A stretch of 31,639 nucleotides of DNA. It comes from a virus. Below the pieces are notes generated by a model. It made no database searches, was not told the DNA's origin, and was given only the letters and a program-made list of their open reading frames with translations. Below, piece by piece: positions 22,214 to 29,670 of the stretch. The position numbers were made by a program, and so were the translations under genes. The stretch is from positions 1 to 31,639 of IMG/VR virus record IMGVR_UViG_3300042945_003213; one strand, 5' to 3'. The first letter of the stretch is position 1; each line of letters opens with the position of its first letter.

Positions 22214-24037
22214 ATGGCAAAATCTGAAAGAGATATAGTAGCATTTGAGGATCATGAACATGTCCTTAAAAGACCTGCCCTATATGTAGGTTCAATAACG
22301 AAATCTGATGAAAAAATACCTATTTATAAAGATGGATATTTTATAACTGAACTTCGCTCTATTTCAGTAGCATATTGGAAAATTATAGATGAAGTTATTG
22401 ATAACGCTTTAGATGAAGCAAAAAGATGTGCTCGTGAGAAGAAACCTATGGATTCTATATTTATTAGGTTTGATTCAAATACAGGCGTAATAGAGGTAGA
22501 AGATACAGGTAGAGGATTTAAGGATGGAGAAAGGAAAAATAGTAAGACTGGCTTAACAAATATTGAAACTGCATTAACAAAATTAAGAAGTGGTAGTAAT
22601 TTTTACAATGAAGAAAATGGTTCAACCGTAGTTGGTATGAATGGAATGGGTGTATCATTATGCACTATTCTTTCAGATTGGCTTGAAATAGAAACTAACA
22701 ATGGTTCTATAATATACAAGCAAAAATGGGTGAACTTTACTAAAATTGAATATAAAGAGATTAAGAAAACCACAAAGAAAACAAAAACAGGAACAATTAT
22801 AAGATTTAAGCCAAGACAAAATATCTTTGTTGATTGCTTACCTGAATATGATATTGTGCTTACTAAAATGATTTTGAGAAATTTGTTGATAAAGAACTCA
22901 AAGGATATTAGTAATCTGAATTTTCATGTATATTTTGATGGAAAGAAAATTGATTTAGATGTCCAAACAATACCTCCTGATTCTTTGCATATAAAGGGAG
23001 ACTTGGGAAATATATGGATATTTAAGTCATTTGAAGATTCTTGTTCATTAGGTTTTATCAATGGTGCTCTTTGTACAGGTTCACATATTAATATCATCAG
23101 AGATAACATTAATGAAATATTTGATAGTTCAACTGCACATCATTTTTATGAAATGATTGCTATTTTTGATTTACCAGCCCAGCATGTTCGTTTTGGAGAT
23201 CAAAATAAGACTAAATTCGTAACTCCTCGTTCAGAAATGGAGGAAGTTTTTTCCAAACAGATAATTACTCGTGTAAGAAAAGAAATATCAAGGTGGAAAT
23301 ATTTCAAAGAAATAAAAAAACTTATACAAGAGAAAAGCGATGCTGAAAGTTTAAGAAAAGTTCGTTCGGCTAAAAGACAATCAAAAGTTCAAATAAGTGA
23401 TAAATACACACCTCCTGCAAAAAAGCAAGTAAACCTTTTTATATGTGAAGGTCATTCAGCAGCAGGTGGTTTGTGTCAAGGCAGAAATCCTCAAACAGAT
23501 GGAGTATATGCCCTTAAAGGAAAAGTAAAAAATGTAAGAACTGTAAAAGATTTAGCAACTAATAAAGAAGTTTTAGATTTAATTCATATAATGGGATTAG
23601 AACCAGGTAAAGAAGATAATTTAAAGTGGGAAAAAATAATAATTGCAGCTGATGCAGATCCTGATGGACATCATATTTCATCTTTGATAATTAACTTTAT
23701 TTGGAAATGGTTTCCTAATGTTATCAGAAATGGAAAATTAATGATTCTAAAATCCCCACTTGTTCGTATTGGTCAAGGTACAAAAAGAAAGTATTTTTAT
23801 TCTAAAGATGAATTCAATAAGTCTGTAAAAAATAAAAAATCTGAAGATGTAAGATATTTGAAAGGTTTAGGTTCTATGAATTCTCAAGATTGGGAATGGG
23901 TTTATAGAAATATGAATCTCATAAAGATTGTTGCTGATAAAAAAGCAAACAAATCATTGCAAATGGCTATGGGTGAAAATGCAGAAGAAAGAAAATTATG
24001 GTTATCAACATCTATAAACAAAGATTCAAATGGCTAA
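22214..24037 (+). CDS. DNA topoisomerase II large (ATPase/TOPRIM) subunit, T4 gp39/gp60-like
   Basis: A 607-residue GyrB/ParE-type subunit. The GHKL ATPase has IIDEVIDNALDEA (E60, N64), VEDTGRGF (D97) and GMNGMGVSLC (141-150). The TOPRIM domain has FICEGHSAAGG with E412, and IIAADADPDGHH with D480, D482 and D484. With the gp52-like protein encoded two genes downstream it would form a T4-type topoisomerase that relaxes DNA during replication. Unlike T4, where the TOPRIM part is a separate gene 60 with a 50-nucleotide bypass, the chain here is uninterrupted. The usual EGDSA is EGHSA. The end overlaps the next gene by 8 bases. Confidence 0.92.
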   Translation: MAKSERDIVAFEDHEHVLKRPALYVGSITKSDEKIPIYKDGYFITELRSISVAYWKIIDEVIDNALDEAKRCAREKKPMDSIFIRFDSNTGVIEVEDTGRGFKDGERKNSKTGLTNIETALTKLRSGSNFYNEENGSTVVGMNGMGVSLCTILSDWLEIETNNGSIIYKQKWVNFTKIEYKEIKKTTKKTKTGTIIRFKPRQNIFVDCLPEYDIVLTKMILRNLLIKNSKDISNLNFHVYFDGKKIDLDVQTIPPDSLHIKGDLGNIWIFKSFEDSCSLGFINGALCTGSHINIIRDNINEIFDSSTAHHFYEMIAIFDLPAQHVRFGDQNKTKFVTPRSEMEEVFSKQIITRVRKEISRWKYFKEIKKLIQEKSDAESLRKVRSAKRQSKVQISDKYTPPAKKQVNLFICEGHSAAGGLCQGRNPQTDGVYALKGKVKNVRTVKDLATNKEVLDLIHIMGLEPGKEDNLKWEKIIIAADADPDGHHISSLIINFIWKWFPNVIRNGKLMILKSPLVRIGQGTKRKYFYSKDEFNKSVKNKKSEDVRYLKGLGSMNSQDWEWVYRNMNLIKIVADKKANKSLQMAMGENAEERKLWLSTSINKDSNG

Positions 24038-25094
24038 ACTACTAAGTATAATATATCCTACTAATAATAGAAATATAGGATTTATTCTTGATTCTTTAAG
24101 TACCATACTTTATCAAAGTTATCAAAGTTGGGAACTTATAGTAGTTAAAGATTCGTCATTTGATTTTGAAGATAAATGTGGTTTTCTTATTAATGATTAT
24201 AGATATAAAATTAAATTTATAGATGCACCTGATAATTGTGGTGTTGGAAAGGCAAGAGATATTGGATTAAAAAACGCAAGGGGTTCTTATATCGCATATT
24301 TGGATGACGATGATTTATGGAGTCAAGATTATCTTCAGAATCAAATTGATATTTTAGAAAAAAGCAATGCAGATGTTGTTTATTGTAATTATCATTTAAG
24401 GACTCAAATTTATAATGATATAGAAAAAAAGTATGTGCAACATTTTATATCTATACCATATAATGTAAATCCATTCGATAGAAATGTTTTATTAACCGAA
24501 TCATTTATACATCCTTCTTCAGTAGTTCATACTAAGAATGTTACAGAATTAATTGAATTCCCTAATCTTCGTTCTTTTAGTGAATGGGATTTTTTCCTTA
24601 AAATATCCAAATTATTCAGATTTCAAGCCAATTCTAATGTTTTAGCCACTATACAAAGAAGGTTAGATAATACAAATAGTAGAACAGAATTAAATAACGA
24701 ATCTATACATATTCAAAAAAGAATTATTCAAGAATATGATTCTGACATAAAGGATGAAGATATTAGAAAAATTAGAGATATGGTATTTAATGCATATGTT
24801 CAAGAATATGAAATTAAAGGAAACAGAGAAGCAAAAAAACTTGAAACTCTACTTCAAAACAGAGGTGTTGAATTTGCTTTTGCATATTTAAAGATGCTAT
24901 TAGATAGAAATGAAATTAATGCAAGTATTTGTAAAGTAGCATATGATATATCACTATTAAAAAATAATAAAGATTTGGCTGAAGATTTTCAATTTCTTAC
25001 ATTGTGGTATAGTGGACAGATTACTGAAAACTATTCTACATATATTCCCAAGTATTTTGAGAGAAACAACGAACAATGGAACGCATTACTATAA
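24030..25094 (+). CDS. Family 2 glycosyltransferase inside the topoisomerase operon
   Basis: A 354-residue protein with a classical GT2 N-terminal domain: LLSIIYPTNNRNIGFILDSLSTIL, SWELIVVKDSS, NCGVGKARDIGLKNARGSYIAYLDDDDLW (D92-D95 giving the DXD), and ADVVYCNY. The HPSSVVHTKN and SEWDFFLKIS segments correspond to the acceptor site. The C-terminal 130 residues are helical and unassigned. No membrane segment. It overlaps the topoisomerase large-subunit gene by 8 bases and the medium-subunit gene by 19, so all three are translationally coupled. The location suggests either gene insertion into the operon or a function linked to DNA, but nothing in the sequence shows DNA as the acceptor. Confidence 0.82.
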   Translation: MAKLLSIIYPTNNRNIGFILDSLSTILYQSYQSWELIVVKDSSFDFEDKCGFLINDYRYKIKFIDAPDNCGVGKARDIGLKNARGSYIAYLDDDDLWSQDYLQNQIDILEKSNADVVYCNYHLRTQIYNDIEKKYVQHFISIPYNVNPFDRNVLLTESFIHPSSVVHTKNVTELIEFPNLRSFSEWDFFLKISKLFRFQANSNVLATIQRRLDNTNSRTELNNESIHIQKRIIQEYDSDIKDEDIRKIRDMVFNAYVQEYEIKGNREAKKLETLLQNRGVEFAFAYLKMLLDRNEINASICKVAYDISLLKNNKDLAEDFQFLTLWYSGQITENYSTYIPKYFERNNEQWNALL

Positions 25095-26452
25095 CTGAAC
25101 ACATTGATACAAATTTTCGTGAATATGCTTTTTATACATTAGAACATAGAGGTATTCCAGACTGGCATGATAGTTTAACTAATGTTCAGAGAATGATTTT
25201 ACATTGTGCCCCAAAAACATTTCAAAAAACAAATAGTTTAATTGGTAGTGTAACAGAATCTGGCTATTCTCATGGAGATGCTTCCCTTGCTAATGCTATT
25301 GCAAGATTGGCAAAGCCACATTCAGTAGCAGAAAGTCTATTAGAAGGTGATGGTAATTTTGGAACTCCTTTCAAAGATCATCCTGCTGCTCCAAGATATA
25401 CTTCAGTAAAATTAAGTAAGAATACATTAGACATAATTTCAGAAATGTCCTTTCTAAATAAAGGTGATATATCTGAAATTAGTTATCTAAAGGTTGGATT
25501 ACCGATTGGTTTGATGATAGGTGTTATGGGAATAGCAGTAGGATATAAGTCTGTTATTTTACCTCGTTCTTCTTCATCTATTCGTGATTATATTTCGGGT
25601 AAGACGAAATCATTAAAACCAAGTTATAAAGGTTTTCAAGGTAAAGTTACTAAAGTAAAGGGAATGGATTCCTCTTGGCTTCTTGAATCAAATTTAGAGA
25701 TAGATGAATTTCGTAAATCTATTAGAATCAAAGGATTACCTCCTGTTATTAAGTATGAAAGATTTATAGACAGAGTTCGTGATTTATCTGAATACTATGA
25801 TTTTGATTTTGTAAATGAATCGCAAGAAGATATAGATGTTTTATTCAAATTGTCTAAAAATTCTGATAAAGAATCTTGGGAATCATTCAAGCAAACCATA
25901 GAAAAAATAACGAGAATTGTAGTAAAGGAATCTATTGTTTTTATTAAAGATAAAACAGTAGTAGAATATGATACTATTGAAGATTATCTTGATGAATTTA
26001 GAGATTATCTTCAAATTCTAAAGTTAGAAGTGTTGATGTATAGGAGAGATAAATCTTCTTATGAATTGGAATTTTTGAGAGCTAAACTTGAATATTTAAA
26101 GTTTATGCTTGATAAAAAAAGAAATCGTGAGGAGGTATTAAATTTCCTAAAGAAATATCCAAATAATATTTCAGATAGATTAGATGTTATTAGACTTTCA
26201 GCTCTTAATGCAGAAACTATTAAAGAAACCGAAATTGCAATCAAAGAAGAAACTCAAAGACTTAAAACATTAAATCAAGAAGTTAGATTGCAAGAGAAAG
26301 TTTTGAAATCTCTCAAATTTACAAATAAAGCAAAGGTGAAAGTTGCAAATTCACTCTTTGAAGAATTTAGACAACCAAAAGAACTTAATGGAATCAATGT
26401 ATGGGAAGGTCCAGAAGATGAAATTGAAGAAACAGAAGAGGAGATTGAATAA
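25076..26452 (+). CDS. DNA topoisomerase II medium (cleavage) subunit, T4 gp52-like
   Basis: A 458-residue GyrA/ParC-type subunit, similar in size to T4 gp52 (442). HRGIPDWHDSLTNVQRMIL corresponds to RALPDVRDGLKPVQRRIL of GyrA. GYSHGDASLANAIARLA is the next conserved block. The catalytic tyrosine is Y108 in APRYTSVKLS, which forms the covalent DNA link. VGLPIGLMIGVMGIAVGYKS follows the tower start. The C-terminal part is coiled coil (about 330-430) ending in an acidic tail; the GyrA beta-pinwheel is absent, so no negative supercoiling is expected, as in T4. The next gene starts in a TAATG overlap. Confidence 0.92.
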   Translation: MERITITEHIDTNFREYAFYTLEHRGIPDWHDSLTNVQRMILHCAPKTFQKTNSLIGSVTESGYSHGDASLANAIARLAKPHSVAESLLEGDGNFGTPFKDHPAAPRYTSVKLSKNTLDIISEMSFLNKGDISEISYLKVGLPIGLMIGVMGIAVGYKSVILPRSSSSIRDYISGKTKSLKPSYKGFQGKVTKVKGMDSSWLLESNLEIDEFRKSIRIKGLPPVIKYERFIDRVRDLSEYYDFDFVNESQEDIDVLFKLSKNSDKESWESFKQTIEKITRIVVKESIVFIKDKTVVEYDTIEDYLDEFRDYLQILKLEVLMYRRDKSSYELEFLRAKLEYLKFMLDKKRNREEVLNFLKKYPNNISDRLDVIRLSALNAETIKETEIAIKEETQRLKTLNQEVRLQEKVLKSLKFTNKAKVKVANSLFEEFRQPKELNGINVWEGPEDEIEETEEEIE

Positions 26453-27168
26453 TGATTTTTATAGGTGATATACACGGACGATTCAACACTTTACTCAAAA
26501 AGTTTCAGACTTCTGAAATTAAAAATGAAATCTTTATACAAGTGGGAGATTTAGGTGTAGGATTTTATACTATTGAATCTGAATTTGATAATCTTAATTC
26601 TATAAATTCTTGGTTAAAGGAAAATAATAATTTCCTATATGCTATTCGTGGTAATCATGATAATCCTGATTATTTTGTAAATTCTCCATTTGAGTTTAGC
26701 CATATAAAATTTTTGAAAGATTTTGAAATCATTCAAATTGAAAATCAAAATGTATTTTTTGTAGGTGGTGCAATTTCAATAGATAGACTTTTAAGAAAAG
26801 AAGGTGTTGATTATTGGAAGGATGAAGAATTGCCACTTATTATACCTGATATAAAACAAATTTTTGATGGTACATCAATTGATATTGTATGTACTCATAA
26901 TTGTCCAAGTTTTGTTTGGCCTATTGATATAAGTCCAATCGTTAAAGAATTTGCAAAAAATGATAATACATTACTTTCTGATTTAATGAAAGAAAGAAAA
27001 AGACTTGATTTATTATATCAAAAAGTTCAAAATTTTAATGGTTATGCTCCAAAACACTGGGTTTATGGACATATGCACAAAACTATACATACAGACTATA
27101 ATGGAACTAAATTCCAATGTTGTGGTATAAATGATTTCTATGAAATAAAAACTAAGCATCAATTCTGA
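26452..27168 (+). CDS. Calcineurin-like metallophosphoesterase
   Basis: A 238-residue protein with the complete metallophosphoesterase motif series: MIFIGDIHGR (D6, H8), VGDLGVGF (D33), IRGNHDNPDY (N68, H69), VCTHNCPS (H149) and VYGHMHKT (H207, H209). It hydrolyses phosphomono- or diesters in the cytosol with two metal ions. No signal peptide. Phage relatives include serine/threonine phosphatase-like (lambda NinI-type) and nuclease-type enzymes; the short length and lack of extra domains do not decide between them. It is the last gene of the topoisomerase operon, starting in a TAATG overlap, and its stop lies inside the terminator stem. Confidence 0.88.
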   Translation: MIFIGDIHGRFNTLLKKFQTSEIKNEIFIQVGDLGVGFYTIESEFDNLNSINSWLKENNNFLYAIRGNHDNPDYFVNSPFEFSHIKFLKDFEIIQIENQNVFFVGGAISIDRLLRKEGVDYWKDEELPLIIPDIKQIFDGTSIDIVCTHNCPSFVWPIDISPIVKEFAKNDNTLLSDLMKERKRLDLLYQKVQNFNGYAPKHWVYGHMHKTIHTDYNGTKFQCCGINDFYEIKTKHQF

Positions 27169-27178
27169 TGCTTTTTTT
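27154..27178 (+). terminator. Intrinsic terminator overlapping the phosphoesterase stop codon
   Basis: AGCATCA (27155-27161), loop ATTC, TGATGCT (27166-27172), then a T run. The TGA stop (27166-27168) is part of the stem, so a ribosome reaching the stop would cover the hairpin. Confidence 0.82.
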
Positions 27179-27195
27179 ATGTTTTATATTTTTTT

Positions 27196-27209
27196 TGATA
27201 TATAGAATA
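27196..27209 (+). promoter_or_regulatory. Putative late promoter element for the 27244 virion gene
   Basis: TGATATATAGAATA, the same 14 bases as at 21443-21456. It lies 35 bases before ATG 27244, directly after a terminator. Confidence 0.65.
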
Positions 27210-27243
27210 TCTACATATACAAACTACTTAAAATAAAAAAATT

Positions 27244-29406
27244 ATGGCAGTAACTCCATTTATTAAACCGATTAAGACGCAAGGTGGAACATTCTATATT
27301 ATGCCATCAACAGCAGAAGATATGTCATTTGCTTATGGTGATGATTCAAGAGTTATGCGTTTTAGCAAATATGTTTTATTAAATATTCCACAAATATTGA
27401 ATAATACAGCAGATAATAATACAATTCAATTAGATACAATACCTGGTGCTTATTTACAAGTTACAGGTAGTGATTGGAACAAATACTTATCTGAATCATT
27501 TCAAAATTACTTATTGAATTTAGAAACCCTTTTGACATCTAAAGAAGATTATAATCAAGCATCAAACCGAACTGTATCTGAAAGGTTATTTTGGAAATGG
27601 ATGAAAGAAATAGGTGCTTTGAGATTTAGAGAAGCTAATACAACAGAAGTATCAAATTTAGCAGTTGGGCAGCGTTTTGTTGAAGAAGATACTTCAGATG
27701 GGACAACAACAGGAGGTATAGAATATAATAGAATAGTTAAATATATTGGTGAAATAGATGTAGTAAATTCAGTAAGACATGTTGCAAATACTTTTACAGA
27801 ATTTTTCTGTCATATACCTACAAAAGATGGTAATTCTCCAGTTGTTTTATTTAAATCTGTTTCTGATGAGAATTACTATCCAGATATGTATATTCAAAAT
27901 ACTCCAACAGATCCATTAAAAAATGAATATATCGTAGGTAGAGGACCAAGTGATACTCACCCATACGGATTAAACTTTTTAGGATATTTTGATTCGGATA
28001 CAGGTTCTTATAGTAATACTGATTATACATTAGAAAAGTATAATGATACTACTGATACATGGGACGCTGGTTATTGGTATCCGAGTCCACAAGCAAATAG
28101 TTATTTTAGTGAACCTGTTAGATTTGACGATTGGAGAAATGATAAATTAAGAATCACAGGTGTGAATATAGAAACTGGGAAATTTACACCCGTTACATAT
28201 CTCAGATCAAGATTAGATGGAATCATGCTTGATTTTAATCTTAATTCATATTTAGCCGCAGTTCAAGATTCAAGAGTAAATTCATGGCATCAATTTAATG
28301 CAACAGAAGCGTCAAGTTCATTTGAATTTAATGCTGTGCTAATTTATTATGATACATTCCCAAAAGGTTTTCCTGAACAAGCAGAAACAAATTTATTCGG
28401 TGTTCTATTTCTTGATAATGTTGATCCTACTGATGATGGTGGTGGTAAAATACCTACATTAACTAAAATCAAACCTGATTCAATATTAGGAATTAATGGA
28501 ACGTCATTTAATATAGCAGTTCGTCTTCGTTTTGATGTGAATACTGAAGATGCTGCTATCGAAACTTCTGTTAATGATTATTCTACATTTTCATTAGAAG
28601 TGTATGTTGGAGCAATGAACGAAATGGTAAGAGCATCTCGTACATTGCAATCTTCTGTTATGGAATTAGGAAATCTAAAATCAAGAGTTGAAGATTTAGA
28701 GCAATCTTTAATTAATAGTACAATTGAAGAAGAAATATTAGCAAGATTATCGGCAGTTGAAAATTCTTTACAATCTTCAGATGCTTTACTTCGTGATACT
28801 GGAAGCATTATAGAATTGATTGATAGAAATTATCAACAAATACAAGATTTAGTAAATAATAATACATCTATAAATGTTTCTTATAATGCTGATGTTCTTT
28901 ATAGTGAACCAAGAATAGATGGTATAGAGATAGATAAATCTGTTGTTAATCGTGTTCGTCTTAAAAATACATTTGGTTCTTATAATCTCACAAGTAAGCC
29001 AATTACAAGTATAGAACAAGATTGGCAAAAAGGAACAGATTCTTGGAATTATACTTATAGCTTAGAACCTGGTAATAATTATTTAAGAATAGAGACGAAT
29101 AATATTCTCAATTCAGATAGGAATATTGTTTTATTTGTTGATGATACAATAAATAAATGGAAATTAGGTCAAAGTATGAAAGTATCTTTTGGTGGTGCAG
29201 GAATTGATGTAGATAATTCATTTGGTATTTTCAGATTCTTTGTTTTAACTGATGCTCAAAATGTAATGAAATTACCACTTCCATATTCTGTTCAAGCCGC
29301 CATAGTTACATCTGGTGAATTTGAGGATGCAAGTGGAAAACCTATGTTTGAAATTATTTGTGTTTCTACTAATCCATTACAATTTGCAGTAGAGAGGTTA
29401 CGATGA
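27244..29406 (+). CDS. Large virion structural protein, probably tail/baseplate-associated
   Basis: A 720-residue protein with no family I can name confidently. The N-terminus (VTPFIKPIKTQGGTFYIMPS, SFAYGDDSRVMRFSKYVLLNIP) has the style of T4-like baseplate or tail-completion proteins. The middle is beta-rich with many Tyr/Asp. Residues about 455-540 form a coiled coil (VMELGNLKSRVEDLEQSL, EEEILARLSAVENSLQ), suggesting an oligomeric stalk. The C-terminal 170 residues are again beta-rich. It has its own late promoter element and lies directly before the collagen-like fibre gene, so a baseplate or fibre-anchoring role is the best guess. Its stop overlaps the next small gene as ATGA. Confidence 0.65.
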   Translation: MAVTPFIKPIKTQGGTFYIMPSTAEDMSFAYGDDSRVMRFSKYVLLNIPQILNNTADNNTIQLDTIPGAYLQVTGSDWNKYLSESFQNYLLNLETLLTSKEDYNQASNRTVSERLFWKWMKEIGALRFREANTTEVSNLAVGQRFVEEDTSDGTTTGGIEYNRIVKYIGEIDVVNSVRHVANTFTEFFCHIPTKDGNSPVVLFKSVSDENYYPDMYIQNTPTDPLKNEYIVGRGPSDTHPYGLNFLGYFDSDTGSYSNTDYTLEKYNDTTDTWDAGYWYPSPQANSYFSEPVRFDDWRNDKLRITGVNIETGKFTPVTYLRSRLDGIMLDFNLNSYLAAVQDSRVNSWHQFNATEASSSFEFNAVLIYYDTFPKGFPEQAETNLFGVLFLDNVDPTDDGGGKIPTLTKIKPDSILGINGTSFNIAVRLRFDVNTEDAAIETSVNDYSTFSLEVYVGAMNEMVRASRTLQSSVMELGNLKSRVEDLEQSLINSTIEEEILARLSAVENSLQSSDALLRDTGSIIELIDRNYQQIQDLVNNNTSINVSYNADVLYSEPRIDGIEIDKSVVNRVRLKNTFGSYNLTSKPITSIEQDWQKGTDSWNYTYSLEPGNNYLRIETNNILNSDRNIVLFVDDTINKWKLGQSMKVSFGGAGIDVDNSFGIFRFFVLTDAQNVMKLPLPYSVQAAIVTSGEFEDASGKPMFEIICVSTNPLQFAVERLR

Positions 29407-29552
29407 AAATAGAATCTCCATGTAAAAAGATTTGCAAACTTTCTAATTCTATTTGTATTGGTTGTGGGAGAAATATAGAAGATATAAAAAATTGGAGTAA
29501 ATATACAGATGAAACAAAGAAAATTATTTTAGAAAAAATAGAGAAATACTAA
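29403..29552 (+). CDS. Small DUF1289-like cysteine protein
   Basis: A 49-residue protein in an ATGA overlap with the preceding gene. MKIESPCKKICKL, ICIGCGRNIEDIKNW and a charged C-terminal helix reproduce the DUF1289 pattern SPC-x3-C, C-x-GC-x-R-x3-E-I-x-x-W. The four cysteines (C7, C11, C19, C22) suggest a small metal or Fe-S site. Cellular members are of unknown function. Here it is coupled to a virion protein gene and followed by the collagen-like gene. The frame, overlap and motif make it credible despite its size. Confidence 0.75.
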   Translation: MKIESPCKKICKLSNSICIGCGRNIEDIKNWSKYTDETKKIILEKIEKY

Positions 29553-29597
29553 TTTTTTTAAAAATAAAATAGTCAATTATTGTATTTTCATATTTAT

Positions 29598-29646
29598 GGG
29601 ACTTTGTTTGGGATATATACCAACGGAGTTCCATATTTTTTTATGG
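29598..29646 (+). promoter_or_regulatory. Putative late promoter element and hairpins before the collagen-like gene
   Basis: GGGATATATACCAA (29610-29622) contains the GATATATA core about 50 bases before ATG 29671. It sits at the centre of an imperfect inverted repeat (GGGACT...TTGG gatatata CCAA...AGTTCC, about 29598-29632). A second CCAT-A/T8-ATGG hairpin occupies 29631-29646. Promoter call is weaker than for the TGATATATAGAATA sites. Confidence 0.4.
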
Positions 29647-29670
29647 AGAAGATAAAGATTACCCTATAAA

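Noticed and set aside
22214-24037. A T4 gene 60-like translational bypass or split topoisomerase large subunit
   Set aside because: The frame is continuous through the ATPase and TOPRIM motifs with no gap, so no bypass is needed.
29596-29655. A 19-residue open frame before the collagen-like gene
   Set aside because: It overlaps the promoter-like element and hairpins, has no ribosome site and no coding character.
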